In this document: one piece after another, positions 1-9,648 of the stretch
How the letters are laid out: each line of letters starts with the position of its first letter
Numbering within the stretch: the first letter of the stretch is position 1
Assembly (NCBI GenBank): GCA_946538835.1
Contig: CAMNGZ010000003.1
Span: 1 to 38,601, forward strand
Reading direction: 5' to 3'
Length of the DNA stretch: 38,601 nt
From: an uncultured Clostridium sp.
Lineage (GTDB): Bacteria; Bacillota_I; Bacilli_A; Acholeplasmatales; Anaeroplasmataceae
Translations under genes and position numbers: made by a program
The notes under the pieces: model-generated
The model's database searches: none
What the model saw: the letters and a program-made list of their open reading frames with translations, nothing else
What the model was told of the DNA's origin: nothing

Positions 1-33
1 TTATGTTTTAAGCAAATATTAATATGCTAAATG

Positions 34-63
34 TTGCTATTTTTCGACAAAAAAGTGTATAAT
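34..63 (+). promoter_or_regulatory. Probable sigma-A promoter of the two-component operon (TTGCTA, 18 nt, TATAAT)
   Basis: TTGCTA at 34-39 and TATAAT at 58-63, upstream of the histidine kinase ORF at 153. Confidence 0.5.
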
Positions 64-152
64 ATGATTAGGTAATGATTATAAAATGCATCGTATAGGA
101 TATTCTTAAAAAATAATAAAAAGGGAAGTATTTTTTTAAGGGGAGATACAAT

Positions 153-1415
153 ATGAATGCTAATACAGGAATAAAAATAACAATATGTGGAATTGGAATA
201 ATGTTATTTCTAATCCATATTGTCAGTTTAATAATTAAACGTAATAAAAGAAATGATGAAAAATGGCTATTGTTTTTTATGATTTTTAATGTATTCCATT
301 TTTCAATATATTTAATTTTTAATGTGATTAGATTTAAATATACAAGTAATTCGATTATTGTTATCTTTTACACCATTTTCTATATTATGAATAATATAGA
401 GGTGTATTTGTTATTCAAATACACATTGAGCTATGTAAGCTTAGCTAATCAAATAAAGAAAAGGTTATCGTTAACAAATTTTTTAATATTTATAATTTTT
501 GTAATAAGTGACCTTGTTAATATTAATACAGGTGTTTATTTTTATGCTGAAAATGGAGAATATATTAGAAATAAATTTATGATTCTATCGCAAGGGTATG
601 AATTTATTATTTTCTTAATCATCATATTAGTTGCATTCTTGAATCCTAAATTAAAGAAAAGAGAAAAAGCCGCTTTTATAACTTATTGTTTATTACCTGT
701 ATTAGGAATATTATTCCAAAACATATATAGTGGTTATGCAATAGGTTATGTATCGATTATTATAACTGTTGAGATTTTATTCTTCTTTGCAAATGTAGAA
801 AAAAATATTGAATTAGCCAAGCAAGAAGAAAAAAATAAAGAAGCACATGTTAAACTTATGATTTCTCAAATTCAGCCTCATTTCATATATAACTCATTAT
901 CCGCTATATCGACATTAATCAGTATAAATCCAGATGAAGCTCAAAAATCATTAGATAATTTTACAGAATATTTGAGAAGAAATTTATCATCTTTGACAGA
1001 AACTAGACTCATTCCGTTTGAAAATGAATTGAAGCATATAGAGACATACGTTTCACTTGAAAAGATGAGATTCAAAGATAGAATAAATATCATTTATGAT
1101 ATTGGTACGAAAGATTTCTTCGTTCCTCCTTTAACAATTCAACCGATTGTTGAAAATGCAATCAAGCACGGTATTTTAAAAAAAATTAAGGGTGGAACTG
1201 TTACATTGACAACTTACGAAACCGATTCTAGTTATGTAATTGAAATAAAAGATGATGGTATTGGATTTAACTTAAATGAGATTGATTTTGATGAAAATAC
1301 TCATTTTGGATTGAAGAATATAAGTTATCGTATCAGTCATACATGTGAAGGGGACTTAAATATTATAAGTAAAAAGAATGAAGGAACTAAAATTACTGTT
1401 ACATTAAAGAAGTGA
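153..1415 (+). CDS. Membrane sensor histidine kinase, LytS/His_kinase (PF06580)-like with C-terminal HATPase
   Basis: Several N-terminal hydrophobic helices; H-box QIQPHFIYNSLSAISTLI; N-box PLTIQPIVENAIKHGI; G-box DDGIGFNL and GLKNISYRI; RBS-like AGGGGAG upstream. Confidence 0.93.
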   Translation: MNANTGIKITICGIGIMLFLIHIVSLIIKRNKRNDEKWLLFFMIFNVFHFSIYLIFNVIRFKYTSNSIIVIFYTIFYIMNNIEVYLLFKYTLSYVSLANQIKKRLSLTNFLIFIIFVISDLVNINTGVYFYAENGEYIRNKFMILSQGYEFIIFLIIILVAFLNPKLKKREKAAFITYCLLPVLGILFQNIYSGYAIGYVSIIITVEILFFFANVEKNIELAKQEEKNKEAHVKLMISQIQPHFIYNSLSAISTLISINPDEAQKSLDNFTEYLRRNLSSLTETRLIPFENELKHIETYVSLEKMRFKDRINIIYDIGTKDFFVPPLTIQPIVENAIKHGILKKIKGGTVTLTTYETDSSYVIEIKDDGIGFNLNEIDFDENTHFGLKNISYRISHTCEGDLNIISKKNEGTKITVTLKK

Positions 1416-1423
1416 GGTTATTT

Positions 1424-2191
1424 ATGAAGTTATTATTGGTTGATGATGAAGAATTACAATTAATTCGGTTAGAAAAAATTTGTAAAAAATTAATGCCAGA
1501 TGCTGAATATTTTTGCTACACAAATCCTAAAATAGCTCTTAATGAGATGATTAATGAAAAAATAGATATCGCATTTTTAGATGTTGAAATGCCTGAAATT
1601 AATGGTATTAGTCTTGCGAAAAAATTAAAATCGAGCAATCATCTTATAAATATTATTTTTGTAACAGCATATGATAATTTTGCGCTTGATGCCTATAAAT
1701 TGCACGCGTCTGGATATGTAATGAAACCTGTGACAGAAGCTAAAGTAAAAAGTGAACTTGAAGGACTAAGATATAATATAGAAATAAAACCTACAAAGAA
1801 TTTGCAGGTTAAATGTTTTGGAAATTTTGAAGTTTTTAAGGATGGAACTCCTTTAAAATTCCATCGTCAAAAATCTAAAGAATTATTTGCATATTTAGTG
1901 GATAGAGAAGGATCATCTGCAAATATAAATGAATTAAATGCCATATTGTGGGAAGAAGATCATAAATCTTATTTAAGAAATTTAATTGCAGATTTACAAG
2001 ATACTTTAAAAGAAGCTGGTTGTGAAGATGTATTTATTAAAAGGCATAATGAATGTTTCATTGATCCTACAAAGATTGATTGTGATGCATATGAATACAA
2101 AAAAGGTAATCCTGATGCAATTAGAATGTATAGAGGAGAATATATGATTCAATATTCATGGGCGATTTTTAATGAAAATGATGCATATTAA
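1424..2191 (+). CDS. Response regulator: receiver domain plus SARP/OmpR-like winged-helix DNA-binding region
   Basis: Receiver LLLVDDEE...IAFLDVEMPEINGI...FVTAYDNFALDAYKLHASGYVMKPV; C-terminal LQVKCFGNFEVFKDGTPLKFHRQKSKELFAYLVDREG...ILWEED...RGEYMIQYSWA, as in Firmicutes SARP-type regulators. ORF track starts at GTG 1412; ATG 1424 after GTGAGG is the better start. Confidence 0.9.
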   Translation: MKLLLVDDEELQLIRLEKICKKLMPDAEYFCYTNPKIALNEMINEKIDIAFLDVEMPEINGISLAKKLKSSNHLINIIFVTAYDNFALDAYKLHASGYVMKPVTEAKVKSELEGLRYNIEIKPTKNLQVKCFGNFEVFKDGTPLKFHRQKSKELFAYLVDREGSSANINELNAILWEEDHKSYLRNLIADLQDTLKEAGCEDVFIKRHNECFIDPTKIDCDAYEYKKGNPDAIRMYRGEYMIQYSWAIFNENDAY

Positions 2192-2204
2192 AATTATTGA
2201 GTTT

Positions 2205-2238
2205 TGTTGCAGGTTTGTTGCATTCGATATGTTATATT
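2205..2238 (+). promoter_or_regulatory. SARP-type direct-repeat promoter, copy 1 (TGTTGCAGGTTTGTTGCA-N7-TGT-TATATT)
   Basis: GTTGCA at 2206-2211 and 2217-2222 (11-bp period); extended -10 TG at 2230-2231; TATATT 2233-2238. Confidence 0.85.
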
Positions 2239-2266
2239 ATGTTTGTGAAAACGGAGGTTTAAGATT

Positions 2267-3790
2267 ATGCCAAAAAAATATTTAGGATTAACTGATGAAG
2301 AAAAGAATATTATTAAAGCTAAAAATGAAGAATATTTAACTAAATATAATAACTTTTTTAATGAGACTGGTTTGACATTATTGAATAAAAATGTTGTGAA
2401 TAATCAACTAGAGGATAAATTAAATAATGAAGAAATGGTCGCAAGATATCGTATTGCGCAAGAAATTAAAGAACTTAATGCCAAATATAAAGCCGCATAT
2501 AATGAAGCTTCTGTAGGTATCAAAATGCCTGAAAATGATAAGGATTATTTGGCTAGTAGTATAATGTTCTTATTAAAGGTTGATGGTTCTCCTGAAAGTA
2601 AAGAATATAATAAGAGTTTATTAGAATCATACGCTAAGAATCCTGTTGAATTTACTCATAATAGAATTAAATATGCAATGAATTATAATCCTCAAGCGTT
2701 AATTGAAGCAGGTAATGATAAAGTTAAACTTATGGAATTTTATCGTGACAATATGGCATTATGTCATGAAGCGAATCGCTTTGGTGATATATTTGGTATT
2801 AGATCTTTAGGAGTACCACCAGAACTTCAAGAGGCTAAAGAATCAATGAAGGGTTTAATTCAAAAAATTAATTATTCTGGTACATTAATTAAAGAATGTG
2901 AAGAAGTAGAATTCTTCGCCCTTCCTGAATTAGATAAAGACAAAGCTGATTTAGTAATGAGAAATTCTAAAAAAGTATTTGGTTTTAAATTACCTCAAAC
3001 TATTACAAGTATTCTTTCAAGACAAAGAGGAGACAAGGATAATGATTTATCATTAGCTGATTATTGTAAGAAATTAGAAGAAAAAGGTCTTAAAATCGAC
3101 AAGAATATATTCTTAAAATATAAATGTGTACACACAGATCCAGAGACTGGAAAGAAAAAAGAAGTAAGTTTAATGGATTTCATTTCAAATAAACCTAATG
3201 TTGAAGTTGTTGAAAGAAGTAAGGATGAGATTTTAAAATTAAATGAAGTATCTAAAGCTTTCCAAAACAGATATAGCCTTGAATTCCAAAAGAGAATGAG
3301 TGAAAAATTAGGAAAAACTTATAACATTTTCAATGTCGAAAAAGAAATGGCTGGTGGACTATTTGCAAGAGTCTTTAGAAAGCCTTCACAAGAATTCCAA
3401 AATTATATGCAAGCTTTAAAAGATTATACTAATCCTGAAAAAGAAGGATACTTAAATAAAGATAATCTTCGTGAAGCTGGTGAACAATATTTGCATCATG
3501 TAAATCAGAGTGGTAAGAACTTAGAAGACATGGATGAATTAAGACAAATTAGAACTAATTTAGTTTTAAACACAATGTCTGTAGTTTCTGAGATGCAACA
3601 AGATGATGTGAAAATTAGAGGACAAATAAACGCTTCTATTAATTCACTTTTACCAAATGATTTAGGTATTCCAAAAGAAAACGCAGTAAATGAAAATGAA
3701 CTTGATGATTTTGAATTAGTAGAAAAAAATAATAATCTTGATCTTGATTTGGAGTTAGAAGAAGAAAAAGATTTAAATCAATCAATTTAG
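2267..3790 (+). CDS. Putative T4SS substrate/effector, family A (homologous to 36923..38404); C-terminal KGG-like module
   Basis: No signal peptide; AGGLFARVFRKPSQEFQNYMQALKDYTNPEKEGYLNKDNLREAGEQYLHHV; acidic C-tail; RBS GGAGG; direct-repeat promoter upstream. Confidence 0.6.
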   Translation: MPKKYLGLTDEEKNIIKAKNEEYLTKYNNFFNETGLTLLNKNVVNNQLEDKLNNEEMVARYRIAQEIKELNAKYKAAYNEASVGIKMPENDKDYLASSIMFLLKVDGSPESKEYNKSLLESYAKNPVEFTHNRIKYAMNYNPQALIEAGNDKVKLMEFYRDNMALCHEANRFGDIFGIRSLGVPPELQEAKESMKGLIQKINYSGTLIKECEEVEFFALPELDKDKADLVMRNSKKVFGFKLPQTITSILSRQRGDKDNDLSLADYCKKLEEKGLKIDKNIFLKYKCVHTDPETGKKKEVSLMDFISNKPNVEVVERSKDEILKLNEVSKAFQNRYSLEFQKRMSEKLGKTYNIFNVEKEMAGGLFARVFRKPSQEFQNYMQALKDYTNPEKEGYLNKDNLREAGEQYLHHVNQSGKNLEDMDELRQIRTNLVLNTMSVVSEMQQDDVKIRGQINASINSLLPNDLGIPKENAVNENELDDFELVEKNNNLDLDLELEEEKDLNQSI

Positions 3791-3797
3791 GGAACAT

Positions 3798-3839
3798 AAA
3801 GATGAGTAGTGTTTAAAAAACATTATCTCATCTTTTTTT
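3798..3839 (+). terminator. Rho-independent terminator
   Basis: AAAGATGAG ... CTCATCTTT hairpin (inner stem AGTGTTT/AAACATT) running into TTTTTTT. Confidence 0.85.
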
Positions 3840-3872
3840 GTTGCAGGTTTGTTGCAGGGTGTTTGCTAGAAT
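3839..3872 (+). promoter_or_regulatory. SARP-type direct-repeat promoter, copy 2 (TGTTGCAGGTTTGTTGCA-N7-TGC-TAGAAT)
   Basis: GTTGCA at 3840-3845 and 3851-3856; TG 3864-3865; TAGAAT 3867-3872. An alternative TATAAT lies at 3872-3877. Confidence 0.82.
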
Positions 3873-3917
3873 ATAATAAAGAAATATTTTTATTTATGAA
3901 AAAAGGAGTGAATTAAT

Positions 3918-6900
3918 ATGAAAAAATCACTTATTTCAAAAATATTAATAATGTTTAGTTTATTTCTAGGATTTTTTATTTATCTGAACAATAATGACGC
4001 CCTAAAGATTTATGCTCAAGATAATGAAAATCCTGGCCAAAATCAAGAGCCTGAGACTCACACACATGATGAAATAACTTTTGTCAAGTGGTCCGAAACT
4101 AATTCATTACCTGATAATAGTGGCAATTATTTTTTAGAAAATGATGTTACTATTACTGACACATGGCATCCTAAAACTGATACTAAACTATGTTTAAATG
4201 GACATGGAATCATACTGAATAGTACTGGTAAAAATGTTATTGAAGTTCCTGGTGGTGGAAATATTTGTATTTATGATTGTAGTGAAATTGAACATAAATA
4301 TAAAATTGATTCTCAAACCGGATTAGGTATTGTTGATGATACCTTCGAATCAGATTATTGCACATTTAAAGGTGGTTATATTACAGGTGCTAAAGACAGT
4401 CCTAATGGTGGTGCTATTTTTATGCCAGGAACTTCTAAAAGCGGAAGTACTACCGAATTAAAAATGTATGGAGGTACTATTATTGGTAATAGTACTACAG
4501 GCAATGGTGGTGCTATTAGCTATTCTTATGTAAAAAGAAACAATAGCATCATTAGATTAGAAGATGTAAATATTATAGCTAATGTGGCTGGTGGAATTGC
4601 AGGTGGTATATATCATTTAGCAAATAATAAATCTTTAAGACTTTTAGGAAATACTGTTATAAAAAATAATGTGTCAGAAAGTTCTCCTGCAGCTATTTTA
4701 GAAGAAACTGAATTGATTATAGAAGGTAATTTATATATTTTTGATAATAAATTAAAGGATGGCACACCTTCTGATATAACTGTTAGTCACCCTAGTCAAA
4801 ATGATATTTTTAGTCTTAGTGGCGCTTTAACTCAAGATAGCAAAATTGGCCTTGATTATATTAGAAGAGGCGCTATTTATAATTACTATCCTACAATGGC
4901 TTATACAGATGCCAATAAAGATTGTAATGAATTATTTGTTATTCACGATAATAAAATATTAATAGAAGAAGGAGACGATTTAATCATAGATTATCCTGCA
5001 AAGGATACAAGCGTTCCATATAGAAATATTGATTATAGTATTCGATTCCATAATAATTTTAAACCAAGCGATTATGATGTTAAATATGGATTAGAAATGG
5101 GAACTTATGATTTAGATGAAGCACCTACTTTTAAAGAATTAGGTGATTATACAATCTATTATAAAGTAAAGGCTGGATTAAATGAATGTGAGTATCATCA
5201 AACAGTAAGTGTTGTAAAAGGTACGCCTCAATTACCAAAAGCTAATGAAGATTTATATTACACAGGTGAGAAACAAGAATTGCTTGATTTTAGTGAATGT
5301 GATGGGGTAAATTATGAATTTAAATTTGAAGGTGGTTATTGGTCAACATTTACACCTAAAGGCTTAGATATTGGTGATTATGTAATATACACTAGATGTG
5401 CTGGTAATGATCATTATTTAGCATATGCAAGTAGTGAAGAAACTATTATTAGGGTAAAAATTCAAGCACCTGAAAAGTCTGATTTAGAAAATTTAATTAA
5501 TGAATCTGATCAATATTATCAAAGTATTAAAGGAAACTATCCTTCTATAGCTAATATTTTTAATGAATCACTAAATGCTGCAATCGAAGTTAAAGATAAT
5601 GAAAAATCAACAGTTAATGACGTTGCACAAACTACTGAAATTCTTTCACAAGCAATTTCAAGTGCTAAAGCTGATGTCAAAGCTGTTGACGATACTATGT
5701 CTTTAATTGAAAATATTGGTACAGTAAAGTATGCAAAAGAATCTAAAGATAAGATAGTTGCGGCAAGAACTAAATATGAATCATTATCAAATTCATTTAA
5801 AGATTTGGTTACTAATTATAATAAATTATCTGCTGCTGAAGCACGATATAATGAATTAGAAAATGATAATAATTTAGCGAATAATGTGATTACTAAGATT
5901 AATGAAATTGGAGAAGTTACATTAGAATCTTCTGAAAAAATTGGAAATGTAAGAAATGCTTATAATTCTTTAACAGAAAATCAAAAAGCGCTAGTTTCAA
6001 ATTATGAAACATTAACAAATGCTGAAGAAGAATATGCAGCTATATTCTTAGATAAGACGAAAGCTATTAGTGTTGACACTTTAATAAATGAGATTGGTGA
6101 AGTTTCTTTAAGCGTTGAATCAAAAGAAAAAATTGATAATGCTAAAAATGAATATGATGCGTTAACAGAGAGGCAAAAATCATTTATCACAAAATATGAA
6201 ACATTAACGATAGCTATTTCATCTTATGAGTTATTATTAGCAGATAAGGATATTGCAACTTCTATTGATGAATTAATAAATTCAATAGGAGATGTTAAAC
6301 TTGATTCGAAAGATAAATTAGCAGAAGTTAGAAGTAAATATGATGCGTTAACAGATAGCCAAAAAACATTTGTTACTAAATATGATACACTTGTTGCAGC
6401 AGAAGCTAAATATTTAGCATTAAAGATGGATGTAATTGCGGCTAATATGGTTGACGAATTAATAAATTCTATTGGTGATGTTAAATATAATCAAGATACT
6501 AAGAATAAAATTTATAATGCTAAAAACGCTTATTCTTTACTTACTTCTAGTCAAAAAAGCTATGTCAAAAATTTGATAATTTTAACTAATTCTGAAAAAA
6601 TTTATAATGATATTGGTTCAGTATACAGGCTAATAAATTCTATTGGTGATGTCACTTTAGATGATGCAACTAAATTACGTATACAAAATGCACGCGAAGC
6701 TTATAATAAGTTGGACGAAAATGAGAAATCATTAGTTTCTAACATTGATACATTAACTGAATCTGAGGTTACATATAATGAACTTAGGCATAGTCATAGT
6801 ATATCTTTAATTACTATTATTTCAGTCTCAGCCGGAACAGTAGTAGTTGTAATTTTCTTGACAACTTATCTTCTTTTATTCTTCGTTTTTAATAAGTGGA

Positions 6901-7043
6901 CTTTGGTCAATATGAAGCCAAAGAGAGTGTTTGTGATTGGTAAAAAGGATAAAAAATTAAAACTTATTAGAATGAATTTTAAGATTTTATATAGAGAAGA
7001 TTATGATGTAACTAAATCTAAAATTAAAAATCAAGTAATATAA
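3918..7043 (+). CDS. Secreted, membrane-anchored surface protein: beta-helix-like N-terminal region plus six ~60-aa helical repeats and a C-terminal TM segment
   Basis: Signal peptide MKKSLISKILIMFSLFLGFFIYL; GGYITGAKDSPNGGAIFMPG / GNGGAISYS pattern; repeated IGDVxLxxxxKxKIxxAxxxYDALTxxQKxxVTxYxTLxxAExxY; TM SLITIISVSAGTVVVVIFLTTYLLLFFVF and basic cytosolic tail; no LPXTG. Confidence 0.8.
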   Translation: MKKSLISKILIMFSLFLGFFIYLNNNDALKIYAQDNENPGQNQEPETHTHDEITFVKWSETNSLPDNSGNYFLENDVTITDTWHPKTDTKLCLNGHGIILNSTGKNVIEVPGGGNICIYDCSEIEHKYKIDSQTGLGIVDDTFESDYCTFKGGYITGAKDSPNGGAIFMPGTSKSGSTTELKMYGGTIIGNSTTGNGGAISYSYVKRNNSIIRLEDVNIIANVAGGIAGGIYHLANNKSLRLLGNTVIKNNVSESSPAAILEETELIIEGNLYIFDNKLKDGTPSDITVSHPSQNDIFSLSGALTQDSKIGLDYIRRGAIYNYYPTMAYTDANKDCNELFVIHDNKILIEEGDDLIIDYPAKDTSVPYRNIDYSIRFHNNFKPSDYDVKYGLEMGTYDLDEAPTFKELGDYTIYYKVKAGLNECEYHQTVSVVKGTPQLPKANEDLYYTGEKQELLDFSECDGVNYEFKFEGGYWSTFTPKGLDIGDYVIYTRCAGNDHYLAYASSEETIIRVKIQAPEKSDLENLINESDQYYQSIKGNYPSIANIFNESLNAAIEVKDNEKSTVNDVAQTTEILSQAISSAKADVKAVDDTMSLIENIGTVKYAKESKDKIVAARTKYESLSNSFKDLVTNYNKLSAAEARYNELENDNNLANNVITKINEIGEVTLESSEKIGNVRNAYNSLTENQKALVSNYETLTNAEEEYAAIFLDKTKAISVDTLINEIGEVSLSVESKEKIDNAKNEYDALTERQKSFITKYETLTIAISSYELLLADKDIATSIDELINSIGDVKLDSKDKLAEVRSKYDALTDSQKTFVTKYDTLVAAEAKYLALKMDVIAANMVDELINSIGDVKYNQDTKNKIYNAKNAYSLLTSSQKSYVKNLIILTNSEKIYNDIGSVYRLINSIGDVTLDDATKLRIQNAREAYNKLDENEKSLVSNIDTLTESEVTYNELRHSHSISLITIISVSAGTVVVVIFLTTYLLLFFVFNKWTLVNMKPKRVFVIGKKDKKLKLIRMNFKILYREDYDVTKSKIKNQVI
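5684..6795 (+). repeat. Six tandem ~185-bp coding repeats (about 60 aa each)
   Basis: Units begin DDTMSLIENIGTV, VITKINEIGEV, VDTLINEIGEV, IDELINSIGDV, VDELINSIGDV, VYRLINSIGDV. Confidence 0.85.
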
Positions 7044-7049
7044 TATTTT

Positions 7050-7093
7050 GAGTCTATTCTATATGATAAATCATATAGAGTAGGCTCTTTTTT
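7050..7093 (+). terminator. Rho-independent terminator
   Basis: GAGTCTATTCTATATGA ... TCATATAGAGTAGGCTC followed by TTTTTT. Confidence 0.92.
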
Positions 7094-7094
7094 G

Positions 7095-7128
7095 TGTTGC
7101 AGGTTTGTGGCACTACAATTGATAAAAT
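7095..7128 (+). promoter_or_regulatory. SARP-type direct-repeat promoter, copy 3 (TGTTGCAGGTTTGTGGCA-N7-TGA-TAAAAT), upstream of the T4SS operon
   Basis: GTTGCA 7096-7101, GTGGCA 7107-7112; TG 7120-7121; TAAAAT 7123-7128. Confidence 0.82.
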
Positions 7129-7227
7129 ATTGTTAGTAGAATAGGACAATAGGATTTAAGATTTAAAACTTGAGTTTAAATGTCTTAATTGATTTAATTA
7201 TTGGGTTATAAAGTGGGGTGTAGATTT

Positions 7228-9642
7228 ATGAAATCTAAACATTACATATTAAAAATTTTATCTACATTATCAGTAATTTTTATATTTTTTCTTACAGGCT
7301 GTGGTGGAAGAGGTTCTGTAGAAAGAATTGAGATGAATAATAAGGATGTTATTGAAATTAAATCTGGTGAATTTTCATATGATGGTATCAAGGTATTAGT
7401 CATATACTCAAGTGGGCAAGTTAATGAAATTAATTTGACTGAAAATATGATTCCAGATGAAGAAAAATTATATTTTTACAAAATGGGTGAACATGATGTA
7501 AAAGTACAATATGGAAAATACAGTACTACAATGAAAATTAATGTAGTGAGCCACGAATTTGATGATATTTATAGATTAGATGGCTACACATGTGTATATG
7601 ATGGCCTACCTCATAAAGTGGAAATTAATTATGAACTACCTGAAGGCGCAACCGTGGATTATCCATATGGTAATACTTTTACTAATGCTGGTAATTATGA
7701 AGTTGTTGCAGTCATTTCAAAAGATGGATATGAATCAAAAATTTTAAAAACTAATTTAGTTATTGAAGAAGCTACTCTAGATTTATCAAATGTTGTATTC
7801 GAAGACAAAGTTTATGAATATGATGGAGAACCTAAATCAATTGAGGCTACTAATATTCCTCAAGGTGTAACTGTTCAATATGAAATTTGGAATGATGATG
7901 AAACAATTAAATTAAATAATGCTGTAAATGCTGGTACTTATACAATTGTTTCTAAATATATCGCAAAAGATGAGAATTATGATCAAACATCAACTAAAAA
8001 AGCTAAATTGACAATTACTAAGTCTACATATGATATGTCTAATGTAAAACTATCAGATGTTACTAAAGAATATAATGGTCAAGAATATATTGCAAGCTTT
8101 GATAAAAATTCTTCATTACCAACTGGGGTTGAGTCTGAATTTAAATACTATAATTTAAAAGGTGAAGAAGTCTCTTCTACAATTAATGCTGGTGAATATA
8201 AAATAATTGCAACTTTTAAAGGAAATAATCCAAATTATGAAGAAATAGCTCCTCTTGAAGCTAAACTTGTGGTTACTAAAAAGATTGTTGTATTAGATGG
8301 TGTTATCACATTTAATAGTAAGACTATAAATTTTGATAGAGCTAATCATTCTCTAGAAATATCTGGAAAATTGCCAAATAATGTTACTGTTTCATATGAG
8401 AATAATGACCAAATTGTTGCGGGTGAATATAAAGTCCTTGCTAAATTTAGTGATAGTAATCCTAATGAGCAATTAGATATCAATGAACTTGAAGCTTATT
8501 TAATAATTAATAAAATTAAAGAAACACCTCAAGTAATAGATGAAAGTACTGGAGAAAAAAGAACTATTGAACCTGGTGATTTTAAATTAAGTCTTGACCA
8601 GGAAACTGGTAATAAAAAAATAAATATTTCTGGTTTTATTGAAGATGAATATCGAATTAAAAAAATTCAATATCTTGATTTTAATACTAAACAAGAAATT
8701 AAAAACGTGAGCGATTTCTGTGATGGAAAGAGATATGATTATAATATTGTATTCGAATTTATTAATCCTGTTGAAAAAGACAGTATTAACTTATCTCCTG
8801 CTTCAGGAACAATTTCTTTTGATATTACATTTGAAGATGATATCAAATTAATTGATGCTGAATATGTATATGATGGAAATTTACATGGATTAGCTGTAAA
8901 TAAAGAATTACCGGTTGGTACAAATGTAAATTATCCTGAAGGAGAAGAATTTACGGATGTTGGAATCTACACAATTGTTTGGGAATTATCAAAGGATACT
9001 TATAGAACTAAACAAATTATTGGAACTTTAAAGATAACAAAAGCCACATATGATATGTCTAAAGTTGTAATTGAAAATGTTTCAAAAGAATATGATGGCA
9101 ATAATTATTTTGATGATACTAATCCAGAAAGCATTGTAGATGTATATGAACCATTTGCTAATTTACCTGAAGGCGTAACTATTAAATCTGTTGTAACAAA
9201 GAATAAAGTCGGAGAAGACTGGATGGATTCTAGTTATACAGCTAATGTTGGTGAATATAAATTTAATGTTGAATTTACATATGATGAATTAAATTATAAT
9301 CCACTTAGTGGGGTCGAATTCTATCTAACTATTGAAAAGAAATTTGTTGATTTAAGCAATTATAAGTTAAATGATATGACTGTATCATATACAAGTGCTG
9401 AATTACAAGACATGATAAATAATGGTAAAAAAATCGTAAATAAGATTGAACCTGAGACATTACCTGATGGTATTACCATTACTTATGAATATAAGAGAAT
9501 AAGTGATGGGGTATCACTTGGAGATAGTGGAGTAGATGAGTTTGGTAGATTTGATGTAATTGTAACTATTTATGCTGATTCAAACTTGGAAATTGAAACT
9601 AACACATTAACTGCAACTCTTGTGGTTGATGAGGTATTTTAG
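7228..9642 (+). CDS. Lipoprotein with tandem MBG-like beta-sandwich repeats
   Basis: MKSKHYILKILSTLSVIFIFFLTGC lipobox; repeated YDMSxVxxxxVxKEYxGxxY / YVYDGLPHKVEINYELPEGATVDYP / NAGxYxIxxxF. ORF track starts at TTG 7201; ATG 7228 places the signal peptide correctly. Confidence 0.8.
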   Translation: MKSKHYILKILSTLSVIFIFFLTGCGGRGSVERIEMNNKDVIEIKSGEFSYDGIKVLVIYSSGQVNEINLTENMIPDEEKLYFYKMGEHDVKVQYGKYSTTMKINVVSHEFDDIYRLDGYTCVYDGLPHKVEINYELPEGATVDYPYGNTFTNAGNYEVVAVISKDGYESKILKTNLVIEEATLDLSNVVFEDKVYEYDGEPKSIEATNIPQGVTVQYEIWNDDETIKLNNAVNAGTYTIVSKYIAKDENYDQTSTKKAKLTITKSTYDMSNVKLSDVTKEYNGQEYIASFDKNSSLPTGVESEFKYYNLKGEEVSSTINAGEYKIIATFKGNNPNYEEIAPLEAKLVVTKKIVVLDGVITFNSKTINFDRANHSLEISGKLPNNVTVSYENNDQIVAGEYKVLAKFSDSNPNEQLDINELEAYLIINKIKETPQVIDESTGEKRTIEPGDFKLSLDQETGNKKINISGFIEDEYRIKKIQYLDFNTKQEIKNVSDFCDGKRYDYNIVFEFINPVEKDSINLSPASGTISFDITFEDDIKLIDAEYVYDGNLHGLAVNKELPVGTNVNYPEGEEFTDVGIYTIVWELSKDTYRTKQIIGTLKITKATYDMSKVVIENVSKEYDGNNYFDDTNPESIVDVYEPFANLPEGVTIKSVVTKNKVGEDWMDSSYTANVGEYKFNVEFTYDELNYNPLSGVEFYLTIEKKFVDLSNYKLNDMTVSYTSAELQDMINNGKKIVNKIEPETLPDGITITYEYKRISDGVSLGDSGVDEFGRFDVIVTIYADSNLEIETNTLTATLVVDEVF

Positions 9643-9648
9643 GGGGTA

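Noticed and set aside
33-63. Possible degenerate direct repeat upstream of the kinase gene (GTTGCT-N5-TCGACA near TATAAT)
   Set aside because: The second half-site is poor and the -10 spacing is off by 2 nt from the invariant geometry; it reads better as a plain sigma-A promoter
5684-6795. Coding repeats as a CRISPR-like or non-coding satellite
   Set aside because: The ~185-bp units are in frame, diverged in sequence and conserved as protein repeats
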